From: a virus | Strand: one strand, 5' to 3' | Virus record (IMG/VR): IMGVR_UViG_3300030099_008323 | Coordinates: 62,001-126,000 of that record | DNA length: 64,000 nucleotides | Shown here: positions 39,401 through 49,100 of the stretch, piece after piece | Layout of the letters: each line of letters begins with the position of its first letter | How positions within the stretch are numbered: position 1 is the first letter of the stretch | Position numbers and translations under genes: made by a program | Notes under the pieces: model-generated | What the model was told of the DNA's origin: nothing | Databases searched by the model: none | The model's input: only the letters and a program-made list of their open reading frames with translations

Positions 39401-42400
39401 GGTGCCAGACTATCATATCTGTTTTTATAAGTATTAAAAAATTCAATTGAATTTTCTGTTAGCACTCTGCTGTTTTCAAAAGGAAGATCGGAGTTGTCTA
39501 AAAGATCAGAAAGATCTATTGGTGATAACAACTCTCCAGCTAGAGGATTTGATGACTTACTAGACCAATATTTCGTACCCTCGGGAAGCTCATTAAAAAA
39601 CTCTGTCATAAGAACTGGCAACATCTGCTCTCTTCCAAATAAATTTTTTCCGCCATTTCTTATGAAATGGCCTATATTGCTATTGCCGACTTCATCTGGC
39701 CATGGAAGCTGCATATTTATTATTTTTCTGGCTAATGACACATAAGTCAAACTAGCTCCATAGCCAGCAAGCTCAGGGGCGTTAGAAATAGGATCGGCAA
39801 CTCCTAAAATAGGTACTCGCGGGGCAGATACATCATCCATTGAGTGGAAAATTAACTTTTGTACAGGGTTTTCCAATAACGCATTCTCTGGCGCTTTGAA
39901 TTGCGCTGAATTATAATGTATAAATTCATTGTAAGTCAAGCAATAGTTGGTATTTCTATATCTATTTTCTGTATCGGTTGAAGTATTTATAAAGTTAGGG
40001 CCAACAAAAGCGAAGCACTCAACTTTATAAGGATCTCTAGTAGCCTCTAAAAATTCTGTTTGCGCAAGCGCCATCTCATTTGGATCCGATATGGCCATTA
40101 AAGCTCTTGAGGGCAGGGAGAAGAATTTTAATGTCGACAAATCTCGAAGAAGAGTGCCTTCAACATTCATCAATATATTATCAGTAACCCTGTTCATTGT
40201 GTCTTTAATCCCCGCCGGCAAGGAAAAGGCGCCTTGAGGGCCACAAATTTCAGGTAACTTATTAGCAATTGGGTTACCTGTTGGGTATAAAAGATCTGCA
40301 ATGTCTTTTATTGTTCCACTTAAATCTTCTAACTCACGAGCAAATTGTCTCCTGGCTTGTTCATCAGACATTCCTGTATCCACAAGTTGTGTAATTCTAG
40401 CTGCGCTATTATAATCACTCTTTTGGCACAGTCCTTGTGAGGCTATTATGCGCGCGCCTTGAATAGTATCACATATGTCAATATCAATATCTTCTGATAT
40501 TCTTGTAAATATTGATTGGATAACTGCTCCGGAATCAATGCCGGCTCTATAAATACCATTGTGATTTGTAATTGTAAACTCAACACACTGGTTCAAAAGA
40601 TTAGTAGACGCCTGTGTTTTTAACAAAGCACATAGTTGATCTGTAGAGAGAGTCTCAACTATTTCAGTAAGCCACTTCAACAAATCGTTAGACCTGACTT
40701 CAGCGGGACCAACAGACTGACCTCCTCTAAAACCAGCTAGCTTACCAATGTCAGGTATCAATTGCGACGGATTGTTTCTTCCTAAAGATGAGCCTCTATC
40801 CTGTTCATCATCCTGCTCAAAGCATGTATTAAGATAGTGGGTAAGAACTGAATTTAAAATCTGACCAAGCATGGTGCCTACCGTACCCAAAAAAGTATCT
40901 AAAAGCATGTCTCCATAATCGCCCATAAAATTATTTGTGTTTAAATTATCTGAAAGATCAAGCTTTGGAGTGGGAAACCTAAACATTTTTTGTAAGTTCT
41001 CCCAATAATTTTCATAATATGAGGAATTAAACCCTTCGCCTCTTAGCAAATCTCTAGGCATATTCAATAGAGGACCTATGATAGCTTCACATATCTGCCC
41101 CAAATCTACAACTCTTTTTGCATAGGCAACCCACGCTTTAGCATCCTCAGCAAAAGCCTTAGTCGCATTAGACGTTTCAGCTGTAGCATAAACAGCTGCA
41201 TTGTTAGAATAATTAAAAGCGTCGCCTATGTCCCCTAAAGCATCAAAAGTACTGTTGATTAAAGAATCATACTGTTCTTTTTTAGGAACCAAAAAACCAT
41301 TTTGGACCATTATAGCATTTGCTTCAGCCACTGAATATCCTAATTCTTTTAGTCTCTGTCTCTCCTCTTGTATACTGCGTAAGTTATATCTTTCTAGATT
41401 TCCTTGTGCATCATATACCGGTGGCCTGATTACTCCAGGATTTAATTCAATCGCTACACCGCCTTTTTCTAAATTTTTAATGACATTAATTGCATAAGGG
41501 TCGACAACGCCAAATAATAAAGCTGCTGTCGCGAATGGTGCTCCGTCGTATGTCTCATCTAAATTTAATCCATCCTGTGAACTAAATTGAACTTCACCTG
41601 TGATAGGATCAGGTACGCCCTCAGAACGCTCTTCGCCTAAAATTTTGTCTAGATTATTGTCAATTCTATCTCTTAGACCATCTGCTGGATTAATTCCTAA
41701 AGCCATGGCTAGCGTTGGATTATAGTCGATCAATGCTTGTTTGAAGCCCATAGGATCGCTTTCAATAATTTTGACGATCACTGCCTCACATATTGCTTCA
41801 GCAGTTAGTGGCATACCAAACTTAGATTGCAAACAAGACATTAGAAGAGATAAAATACTTTGTGGATCTAAGTTGTTAAGAAACCCTCGATATAAAATCA
41901 TTAATTTTTCAAAAGCTACACTACTTGACTCCTCAAGTTCTTTTTGCCTCTCCTCAATGCTCTCTCTAGAGGACTGAGGACCAACTGCTGGAGTTGGCTT
42001 TTTAAATTGATCAAAGTAACTAGCTTGGCACTCTGGGCGACTATAAAACTGTTCTAAAATTTTTCGATCAGCTGTTGTAAGATCTGTCGACATTTCGTTA
42101 ATTTGCTTTAGTAACTCTTGACAGCTTATCATCTCTGGACTTGAGCTTTTTTTCTTAGATATATATACTCTCAATGGCGGAACAGAGTGTGTCATTAACA
42201 TCTCTATCCATGGGTCATTAATATCTTCAGTCATTGACGTCGGCGAGCTGGGGGTTTCCTCATATTTTACTAAGTGCCTAGCGTTCATTAAATAATGTAA
42301 AGTGCGTGTACCAATAACAGAAGATGTCTTAAGAATGCTTGGTGGCGAATCTCCAGATGATTCATCTGCTTCACTTTCTGATACAGCAATATCAGCTATC

Positions 42401-44685
42401 TCGTTTCGTAAATAACTTAAGCCTTTTCTTAAAATAACAGCTGAGCGATTTTCTCTTAAAAAACTTTCTGTTGGGCGGTCTGGAAAATAAGGGTCAAAAT
42501 CAAATAAATCAAGCTGATCATCTTCTAAGTCCCTTAGAGAATTGGGGTCTGGAGAAAATAAAACGTGTGAAACTGTTAGCCTTACATCTTCACCAACTTT
42601 GCCATTGTCTCTTAAACCAACTTGAATTATATGATCGAACTCGTCACTATCAGAGAAAGATTTAGATATTAATTCGTTTAAGCGATCTTGCTCCGTAGTA
42701 TAAGGTGACCACTGCCTCTGTAAAAAGCCTTCAAATTTTGTTCGAAGACCTTTAAAAGCCTTTATCTGCTCTTCAACTTTATACTCTAAATCATATGGAT
42801 CTGTTATTTTGTTACCGGCATCTTCAAAAGTCTGTATTTGACTTTTAAATTTTTCAAAAACTTCTATCAAATTATCTACTTGTTTTTTGAAACCATTATT
42901 TTTTGTTGTGAAATTAAAAACAAAATTGTTGCCGCTATAGAATTCAGAATTTGTCGAAAATGTATTGAAATATGGTTTTGTCGACATTGGTAGTGAGTCA
43001 ACATATGACGCAGGTATAGCAAAAAGAACCTGCTGCTTTCCTGTGTTGAGTCCACTAGTTTGCATCCTTGTTGAAACAGGTGCAAAATATTCGTCTCTTA
43101 GCATCTGCAAAAGATTTACTGGCACTGTAGTATTGCTAAATGGGTCTTTTCCTAGATATCTTAAAAGATCATTAAAGGTTTTATTAAGTATGGCTGGTGG
43201 TACCTCTAAGCTAGTTGCTAAGCCAATGCCTTCTGACTGTCCTTCACCAACAATAAAATAGTAATAACCCTCAGAAAATTTATGAGTTTTTTTAAATCGA
43301 CCAGCAATATATCCTTGGGGCGTCAATTTTATTTTCTTATTAAAAACTTTTTCAGACTCTAACTCATTATATTTATTAAAATTAAAGTACCCCAGCCTCA
43401 CGTCCATGGGCTTCATTTCATTTGTCCAAGTATAAGTGATTTTATCATCTGCCAAGACTTTTGAAAACTTATCACTAGTTTTTGATGCGGGGCCCTTAGT
43501 TAAATTGTTTGCCCCATAGCTTGTAATATTTGTTGTTAAATTTAATTTAATCAGAGGGTCTGGCAAGGAATTAACAGAAGCCTCGCGCTTTCTTAAATAT
43601 TCAGGCCTAGTATAAAGAATCTTTTGATAATTGTTGGTAACTTTATTAACTAGCTTACCTATTTCTGAGTCTTCGCCACTTTCTGTACCTTGGCCGGAAA
43701 AAACAGGTACAAAGCCAACCCATATACCAGTTGCACTAGAAACTATCTCAGTAACAAAGACTGTCATTCCTAAAGGAAATTCAACTCCAGATGAATAGTC
43801 AGTGTAAAGACCCGATACAGCTATCGGCTCTGCTTTGCTGTTAATTAGCTGAAAGTCAGGATCATCCCAACCACGTGGAAGTGGACTAGAGCCTTTTTGT
43901 GGGGAATAACGTACAGGAATAAAATCTTTATCTGTTTGGCCTTTGGCTTCTTGGAGTTGTGAGAATGTCTTTTTTAAAATCATTCCTATGTAATAATCAC
44001 CAACAGTTATGCCTCGTCCTAGTAAGCTAGCTTCCAGCTCAGCATCGCTCTTAATGATTGCAGTACCAGCCTCAGCAGTATTAGGTACTGATCTAATATC
44101 ACCCAATAAATTAACTTGTATGCCTAAAGTGTCAAGAAAGACAGACGCTGCACCACCTGCTATCAGCAACCCATCCAACTTATCAAATAAATCTTGCTTG
44201 GGAACTGGATCAAAATAATTTGCTATTGATCCAGTTCCATCAAAATTGTTCCAGAATGGATTTTCTTTAGCAACTAATATATCCTCCAGCAGTGTCTCTA
44301 CAAGAGGGCCTATGATGTTTTTATAGAACGAGTATTCATCAGTGCCTGGTGGATGACCAAGAGCTACAGTCTGCACAATATTTGTTATAGATCCCCTGAC
44401 AATGCTCATAACTTCCATAAAAGGATTAATTTGTGCTTTATTCGCGTCGGGAATTTGTGTATCGTCTGCATTATCTGCTAAAGACCAAACATCTGTTTTA
44501 GGGCCCCACTGTTGAGCAACTGGGCTGTCTGGATCAATATCTACCTCAACTTGCTCGCCGGCTAAAAATACCGGGATGCCCATAAAAGTTACGGATCCGG
44601 TTGAACTTACACTTAATACTTGATTAAGCTCATCAATTAATTTAGCTAATTCATCTTTAGATTTTTTTGCTTGCGCAATTGACAT
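33427..44685 (-). CDS. giant virion protein (3752 residues) upstream of gp25
   Basis: A single uninterrupted frame of 11.26 kb coding for a protein of about 420 kDa by length, among the largest in phages. I recognise no enzyme domain. The sequence is mixed helical and loop with many Tyr, Asn and Asp. Coiled-coil-like segments lie near residues 2130-2170 and about 3570-3690. A strongly hydrophobic, Pro-rich stretch lies close to the C-terminus (about 3690-3735, with LWAALVPSQLPFLGGLVPIP and IPGMIYLALLFIDGY), followed by an acidic end. Position before gp25/gp6 suggests a baseplate hub, tape-measure-like or wedge role, but neither composition nor motif decides. A GAGG lies 8 bases before the ATG. 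Confidence 0.6.
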   Translation of the reverse strand: MSIAQAKKSKDELAKLIDELNQVLSVSSTGSVTFMGIPVFLAGEQVEVDIDPDSPVAQQWGPKTDVWSLADNADDTQIPDANKAQINPFMEVMSIVRGSITNIVQTVALGHPPGTDEYSFYKNIIGPLVETLLEDILVAKENPFWNNFDGTGSIANYFDPVPKQDLFDKLDGLLIAGGAASVFLDTLGIQVNLLGDIRSVPNTAEAGTAIIKSDAELEASLLGRGITVGDYYIGMILKKTFSQLQEAKGQTDKDFIPVRYSPQKGSSPLPRGWDDPDFQLINSKAEPIAVSGLYTDYSSGVEFPLGMTVFVTEIVSSATGIWVGFVPVFSGQGTESGEDSEIGKLVNKVTNNYQKILYTRPEYLRKREASVNSLPDPLIKLNLTTNITSYGANNLTKGPASKTSDKFSKVLADDKITYTWTNEMKPMDVRLGYFNFNKYNELESEKVFNKKIKLTPQGYIAGRFKKTHKFSEGYYYFIVGEGQSEGIGLATSLEVPPAILNKTFNDLLRYLGKDPFSNTTVPVNLLQMLRDEYFAPVSTRMQTSGLNTGKQQVLFAIPASYVDSLPMSTKPYFNTFSTNSEFYSGNNFVFNFTTKNNGFKKQVDNLIEVFEKFKSQIQTFEDAGNKITDPYDLEYKVEEQIKAFKGLRTKFEGFLQRQWSPYTTEQDRLNELISKSFSDSDEFDHIIQVGLRDNGKVGEDVRLTVSHVLFSPDPNSLRDLEDDQLDLFDFDPYFPDRPTESFLRENRSAVILRKGLSYLRNEIADIAVSESEADESSGDSPPSILKTSSVIGTRTLHYLMNARHLVKYEETPSSPTSMTEDINDPWIEMLMTHSVPPLRVYISKKKSSSPEMISCQELLKQINEMSTDLTTADRKILEQFYSRPECQASYFDQFKKPTPAVGPQSSRESIEERQKELEESSSVAFEKLMILYRGFLNNLDPQSILSLLMSCLQSKFGMPLTAEAICEAVIVKIIESDPMGFKQALIDYNPTLAMALGINPADGLRDRIDNNLDKILGEERSEGVPDPITGEVQFSSQDGLNLDETYDGAPFATAALLFGVVDPYAINVIKNLEKGGVAIELNPGVIRPPVYDAQGNLERYNLRSIQEERQRLKELGYSVAEANAIMVQNGFLVPKKEQYDSLINSTFDALGDIGDAFNYSNNAAVYATAETSNATKAFAEDAKAWVAYAKRVVDLGQICEAIIGPLLNMPRDLLRGEGFNSSYYENYWENLQKMFRFPTPKLDLSDNLNTNNFMGDYGDMLLDTFLGTVGTMLGQILNSVLTHYLNTCFEQDDEQDRGSSLGRNNPSQLIPDIGKLAGFRGGQSVGPAEVRSNDLLKWLTEIVETLSTDQLCALLKTQASTNLLNQCVEFTITNHNGIYRAGIDSGAVIQSIFTRISEDIDIDICDTIQGARIIASQGLCQKSDYNSAARITQLVDTGMSDEQARRQFARELEDLSGTIKDIADLLYPTGNPIANKLPEICGPQGAFSLPAGIKDTMNRVTDNILMNVEGTLLRDLSTLKFFSLPSRALMAISDPNEMALAQTEFLEATRDPYKVECFAFVGPNFINTSTDTENRYRNTNYCLTYNEFIHYNSAQFKAPENALLENPVQKLIFHSMDDVSAPRVPILGVADPISNAPELAGYGASLTYVSLARKIINMQLPWPDEVGNSNIGHFIRNGGKNLFGREQMLPVLMTEFFNELPEGTKYWSSKSSNPLAGELLSPIDLSDLLDNSDLPFENSRVLTENSIEFFNTYKNRYDSLAPFIENYIESLSKNSEYTTISNTETKENIDKVIYEQFEKSIKPPGLDNIVYSVDMLLDEKSYDSAPRRRRNDGQYSGQINNLKTGGSFGLSTSPGHSNYHKPDKKAEFAAFMENHQETKQTAVDFTNKNRKFIWKKKYKLTDRLIDINPNPNYWNGMLQYYTGAKITWQTIYDPNSDDKHDINDKDYVWRATSPGVVKLTESPHYIGDGSAYPHTVQVGSHFGIDPDRVETAENLIDQWEDEDYSDEEIDRKLAQAGLSDYDQEVTMARTTTLYIGNLAWAFMHMTLAEASGLTQERIKAIYPNLEQNLSIEHVLLGTSFSSACLNTGRLVDNSDIGHIDSATSISAIEDIGTQLSIGGVNLLQQTLDYNDHLQELEQEKHILFQQLRDIPSYEHEAKDKKRRELDDKKSEIRAHEDAQFSISEDIIDFYTPPRSDYDSDESYQDDRDKVRKQLNKRLKSVKKQIDAMIEILESPGVIDYESLQNILNSALEELHVPIFEDYYPPFKNSDFDGFRTNTHAKIRLHVNSHPQIIPLAVTFFKYFRKPDMFDDPGSWEMGENLVNKKFYETLGDNDLFPQYLGFTPDGNFKKEDPTNNTSNYQRDSEYEPRVPSFYNNFNPNTLRYPLPIDNKIVYGVNQSELNKQIGEIFSDLTVLGDEGQIQGISDSISTFDSNKEIWYQNGAASVIYNSFKDDYHFAKAKFISNDPPRMFNSIDSRFHNHVADIDYNFSFIKNIDSDVEGLLKELYPTAAENNSINDIMHSVIDEEFNKVQDVIINSPDTEGLLAQAPSDQQTKALQEERFRGLETMNYKAKVFGRLLRNKFEKYYKEYGGHQGVLGATNTAQVAQASAVLNALGLGVETEQKYVPPSTEQVAEFMSSIEFNMATYGYSALQFAYTNQMFARLRTSRLNKRKFLRKLWDKILKTPQARGETSKADEACQQIFNNLGITSSKDLKEADTDFFNIGAIKSHIMEYYEKSICRDVYESSPEGENSVKNSLLQGIVLLIIKIYSLEMCIASVIAWDVMDMQDIFSDELMTKVILQNIINDFGDISFISRHAREIVTNQTKLNYKDNWSRLVESSPLDILIKNESREISSIIDDMFINGERITTKLNITKLSNADEDFVDRYRSRYESVNDEDITLEAEILRSFYLNFGYEIIVDAKLNNNIYSFNHGHPFKNSNFSFKNINTVTDINQNFGINDDIVGSSLRRDMKRNRQKDYFHSLPTRQFYDKALGDLSTTDYNSLSEGSAKDGTYVIKADQFINSENWANYDEGKNEGEPARDVVFSDMFKGLLPYDKENIHELTVSNNLNAQIGNIIFQTYVKVIEQDDLNQFRFVEYVDPNTGQVCDVSIGTPVEYNPEEHLPILINYREGLADGTVVKPEVDASGNYIKDAQNIYGANPWHTHLYGYVPLNIWTDFYHNKFLKEIENNEILKKYFDRFGLKPFFKNLEIGIRMTYACSHVVESPSAVNDEGIKNFASFMGKHMNRRGLNECKTLISQRLRRREVYDYTTNKSKIYIGEDAAGTPSNEIHIPIVEVSRKLIFDRKGFRYNTDSDESPIRPYSQLGFYSKFDKNNVVADYKILGLDTVLREMSTDFDKKDSINGLIAHFSNNFSQLFYRDLASDLLIELQNSAEFKLVFEHLLPLRRYMTLSFLYAGDSLSRFITDNTKILEQSKSALRQIFEALINSDRFEYQPDPLGPGGHPALAGDMGDTRGQDPDLEKEILKIILRTPMLILKGFVEVTDMAIIIAKSIIDIANTIQKATIAAVEQALRAVKQGIQTAIDEAKSSMTEIEVNASSVSAALSATKTGLTPAWKSAVAPEGWSDEDIEDAITLDASADEITEWKFEVNMSKVPQTLKDDESFLDFKEQMDSAADLIEAYKEAKDSVSELEEQMLEITKEIDEKVTKAKQVLKDIFSSPWLLPSLWAALVPSQLPFLGGLVPIPFFVGPPSTIPGMIYLALLFIDGYEEKQHELSQSIENQDGVNCEDEL

Positions 44686-44717
44686 TTATTACCTCGTCAT
44701 ATTATATATTATCATAT

Positions 44718-46133
44718 TTAATTTGTTTTGTTATTTGGGCTGCCTATATACTTACTGCCACTGTCATAAAAATATTTACTTTTTACTGCAGCGAGATTAT
44801 GAGAGTGTTTAAGCATGTCAACCTCAACTTTTGAGGCAACGTCAACGTCTAGAGTAAGGCCCTTCATGAACACATCTAAATTAAGCAAGCTGTTGAGCGC
44901 AAAAAATGGCGAAACATGATCATGATTTGCAATGGCTTGATTAAATTTTTGTTGATATTTTATGTATGAATGCATGCTTTGAGCAATTTTTTCTACATGA
45001 AACATCACTCTTTTCATGCCCTCAGCCAGATTATCTCCTAGTACTAATGGTTGTAGTGTAGTGTGGTCATTGTTGGCGATAAGCTCAATTCCAGCATTTT
45101 CTCCAGATATATCACCATTTTGTGAGTTCTTTTTGTCAGTTCCAGTAACTAATCTCAAGCTCTCCCTAGCAATCAATCTTACATTATCAGCCTTGAGTGC
45201 TACGGCAGATTTAGCATTAAAAGGACTAGCTGCATCTCTTATGTTTGATTTACCTTTCATCTCAGCTATTCCAAAATTTTTGTCAACGTCCGTTTTTTGA
45301 CTAATATAAATTCTTGCGGCGTCAACAAAAAAATTAGGATTTATTTTAATTGGCACTTGTATATTTCCACGTGGCGTGGTACCATCTATTGTTGTATCTG
45401 TAGCAGCAATGTCGGCAGGCTCTTCTACATATTCTCTAGGATGAGGGCCTGCCATACCTACAACAATATCAATTGAGTCTGTTTGTGTATGGCCTTTACC
45501 TCCATAGCCTGTGTGAGGAAAACTAACTCTGTCATTCCCAAGAACTATAAAAGCATTATTGTCTAACCCTCTTATAACTTTCTCACATGCCGTATTTTGC
45601 CTGTCAATCATTGGCTGCAATCTTTTTGCGCCGAAGACTCCAGAAACGCCTAGGGCACCTCGCTGTTGCTCGCTCAATTTTCTATAATCTTGCAGTCGAG
45701 TAGAGCGTACGCCGGCGATGTATCTTGTATCTTTTGTTTGGCTCGGGGGCCTAACTGGTATTCTTCCAGAATCTGGCTGTCCTGGATTACGATCTGGTGG
45801 TTTATATGGGCTTTCTTCTAACTGTTCAGAACTAGTTGTTTCAGACAATTTATCTAAATTATTTGGACTCGGGCTAATTATTGGCCCTGCGGGGTCAGCA
45901 GGCTGAATATCGATTGTATCTGCCAATGGATTATCTTGGCCACCATTTATAGTAGCATTGGGATTCTGTTTTTTTACTTCATTTATAAATCTTTTAGCTT
46001 CTACTGCGTTAGTTGTGTTTAATGATTTTCTTGGTACTCCGTTTTGATCAACAACGTCTATACTATAGTATTGATTAATACCAGCGGCACCTGATTGGTT
46101 AACGGTCCTAAATAATATATCTTCTTGCGCCAT
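44718..46133 (-). CDS. baseplate-associated virion protein, possible spike-related
   Basis: A 471-residue protein. The N-terminal 140 residues are Pro/Asn-rich linkers. The middle to C-terminal part (about 255-460) has KADNVRLIARESLRLVTG, then GIELIANNDHTTLQPLVLGDNL, then a helical IKYQQKFNQAIANHDHVSPF. I know this block from structural proteins of marine myoviruses encoded near the spike and baseplate genes; its beta-strand repeats (VRLIA, LRLVT, IELIA) resemble a short beta-helix. Start at ATG 46133 (MAQEDI), with CAGGGAG upstream and one base after the stop of the 1337-residue gene; the longer TTG start at 46142 is unlikely. Confidence 0.6.
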   Translation of the reverse strand: MAQEDILFRTVNQSGAAGINQYYSIDVVDQNGVPRKSLNTTNAVEAKRFINEVKKQNPNATINGGQDNPLADTIDIQPADPAGPIISPSPNNLDKLSETTSSEQLEESPYKPPDRNPGQPDSGRIPVRPPSQTKDTRYIAGVRSTRLQDYRKLSEQQRGALGVSGVFGAKRLQPMIDRQNTACEKVIRGLDNNAFIVLGNDRVSFPHTGYGGKGHTQTDSIDIVVGMAGPHPREYVEEPADIAATDTTIDGTTPRGNIQVPIKINPNFFVDAARIYISQKTDVDKNFGIAEMKGKSNIRDAASPFNAKSAVALKADNVRLIARESLRLVTGTDKKNSQNGDISGENAGIELIANNDHTTLQPLVLGDNLAEGMKRVMFHVEKIAQSMHSYIKYQQKFNQAIANHDHVSPFFALNSLLNLDVFMKGLTLDVDVASKVEVDMLKHSHNLAAVKSKYFYDSGSKYIGSPNNKTN

Positions 46134-46134
46134 T

Positions 46135-49100
46135 TTATGCAACTCCCTGTGGATTGTAATCGCCGCGCGGGTCTACATTCATCATTTTGACCTCTAATTG
46201 TAAGGCTTCATCTTCGAGCTGATCCCATGGAATAGAATTAACTGGATCGGTTGGTAGAGGATTCCAAAACTGAAAATATGAATGATTATCAACTTTAGTT
46301 GTGACACCCGGCCATGATATAGCTATAATCTTGTCAACAACATTCTTAATGCCATACAGTCTATCTAAGCGTGCTTTTTCCCGGAGGCTCCACTTATACT
46401 GACCCGTAATAGCATTTCGCCAACGACCAGATTTGAATCTTCTCTTCATGAAAAAGCTATTACCCCACTTCATACCTGAAGCTTCACAGAAGGCTATAAT
46501 CCACCTAGTTGGGTTTGATAGAGGGTAACCTGATAAAGGCACGATCGGGGTATCAGTAGCCTCAACTAAAACTTTTTCTACTTCGGCTGTATGTAAATCA
46601 CTATCATGTAAAGCAGCTTTTTCGATATCGTTTGTTACTAATTGAACTCTGCTATTATAATCGCCGTCCCTCCAACAATTCTCTCTAAAAGACTCATAAT
46701 GATTATTAAAAACGCCTAAGTCATATAGCTCTTTTGCAAAAGCAGGATGCCCACCCAGGCCTGGCGACCAAGCACCTGTCCATACGCTCATTGAGCCATG
46801 GCCGGGATTATTAGGGTTGCCGCACAAAAAGGCATCGATGTTCAAAGCCAAGCCGTAAGCGGCCGGCGACATTCCGGTATCATACGCAACAATACCATCT
46901 TTACCACCAGGCTTCCCTTTGTAAGAGCCAACTATACCAGAAGCTACATGAAAAGGATAGTAATTTGAAGCTGCGCATGCTTTTCTCCACGCCATTTCAA
47001 TTCTGGGTGCGAGGCAAGACCATACAGATACATCACTTTTTTTTCTTTTAACGGCGCCATTTCTAGCCCTTACCTGGTGAAAAAATTTGTCAGCCTCAAA
47101 TTTATATTGAGAATACGAAGGAATTTTTTCTTCAAGTTTGGAATCTTCACTAGAAATGTTTGTTGTTATTTGTTGGTCTGTACCTTCGAGAATAACTGAA
47201 CTAACAGTATGGAATGTGTAATCTGTTTTCTTTGGCGCAAACGGGATATGCTGTATAATTTCAGCAGCAGTGCGGAAAGCGCTCTTGAACTTTTTATCTC
47301 TGCAAATTGTTGTTGGTGCTGTAGACACCGCGTCAATACCTGGCGCTTGATAGGGAGATTCTGCCATTCTGACTGGGATTTGTTCACAGTCTCCTACGCG
47401 CTCGGGGGCGCCAATTCTTTTTAATTGTTCTAATTTTTGCTTCGCCTTTTGAGCTTCGATTTTCAAGGAATCCAATTCAGCTATTTTTTTTACCAATGGG
47501 GTTGTAATTGCGGCGTCGGATTGACCAGGAAAGACTAAAGGCTCGCCATAAATTTTGGTTACTTCTGCAAGATCTTGAAACTTTGTTGAAACAAAATAAG
47601 ATTTTAGCGCGCGGAAGGTATCTTTGTAGCTTAGCCCAGATTGACCAACTAAAACTCCAGACCCATCGTAAACGCTGTCAGCTTCATTTTCTGCTAAGGC
47701 CAGTTCTGTATCCTTTAGGTTTGCCTCTTGAGCTGCCTGCTGTTGAGTGCGGATTTGATCTTGTAGATATATTTCATAGTTTACAACTCTTTCGATTATT
47801 AATAATCTCTTTACGTTAGTCCACCACTCGGACATGTCCCTCATAAACTCACCGTCTTTTCCAAAGTATAGTAAATCTCTCTTACAATACCTTTTATATT
47901 CGTCTATTTTACAAACATTGCTAACATCACCAACCATTTGAAACAGAGCATTAGAGAAATACTCTATTTTAGGGAGCATCTCATCCCTCTCTCTAAGCAA
48001 TATGGTTGCGCTAGAAAGGCCAGTTTGGCTAGAGATTGCGCCGGCGTGATCTGGCATATCGGAAGTAGTAACAGAATTATAGGACTCTTTTCTTCTCATT
48101 GGCTCTTCACCAGTCTTGTAGACCATCGCGTAACCAACAGCTTCATCAGCGTCAATGTTTGGACCCGTAATATGAAGATTTACAGTTAAATTATTAATAG
48201 TTTTGGTAAACTTTAATTCGCCGGCTTGGACAGAGGGCGCTACAGCAGCTGCATTAATCTCATTGGGGCTAACCGCCATGTTAAATTGAGTATTGACTTC
48301 AGATCCGTGTGTAAAGAACTCTCGGCCGGCGCACTCAGAAGATTTAAATTCTTCTTCCGTTGCAATATAATTAAACTCTACTCTCCTAGATGGATTATTT
48401 TGAATTCTCCTCTGCAAATCATTTTGAAAAAATTCTATTGGTGGAAAATGTTGAAAATGAAAAAATTTAGATTTGTCAATACCTCTAGAAATAAAATCAA
48501 ACCTATCAATTGGCATCGACAAAAAAGATTTTCTTGCTTCATTTTGTGTTCTTCTTTGAAGAGATATTTTTGATAGACCAGCTAGTGTTACGGCTGCCAA
48601 TCCGTCAGCTATAACAGAAACATATTCCACACCTTCATAAGTTATACCTAGGTAATTTTGAATTACCTGCAGAACTTCTTCGTGCATTGCCGCAAAATTG
48701 CCACCTGTAACACTACCATCAAATGTACTTAATTCGCGCTGCTGTAATCTTGTGATTTGTGATAAATTTTCGTTTGTCTTTGAAGGTATTGAATTAAGAT
48801 AATTTGTTACCTCGGCGCGCATAGATGGAACAGTGAAATTAATTTTTGTCCTTATAGAAGGATTTGTAGTTGTACTGGCTTTGGAAGGTGTTGTTCGTGA
48901 TATTCCTAGCGCCATATCGCTTACTCTAGCGGCATCGCCATTTCTTGTACCAAATCCAAGTGAATAAAACATTTCCGGGATTACCAGTATAACATTTCTT
49001 TTATTTTTAATAAGGTCTTTAATAGACGGCGCTATTTTATTTTTAAAATCATTATTAGTACTAATATCTACTCCAACTGGCGTATTTGGGCCCGAAGACC

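Noticed and set aside
33427-44685. Tape measure protein
   Set aside because: Size and position before gp25 allow it, but the protein is not dominated by long helices or periodic repeats, and at this length the implied tail would be extreme. Left as an unknown virion protein.
47508-47819. 103-residue plus-strand frame in the 1337-residue gene
   Set aside because: Antisense shadow with no Shine-Dalgarno and no family features.
48450-49020. Possible alpha/beta-hydrolase domain in the 1337-residue protein (about residues 380-560)
   Set aside because: Segments such as NVILVIPEM and SVIADGLAAVTLAG recall an esterase core, but there is no G-x-S-x-G nucleophile elbow and the order of strands cannot be judged by eye.
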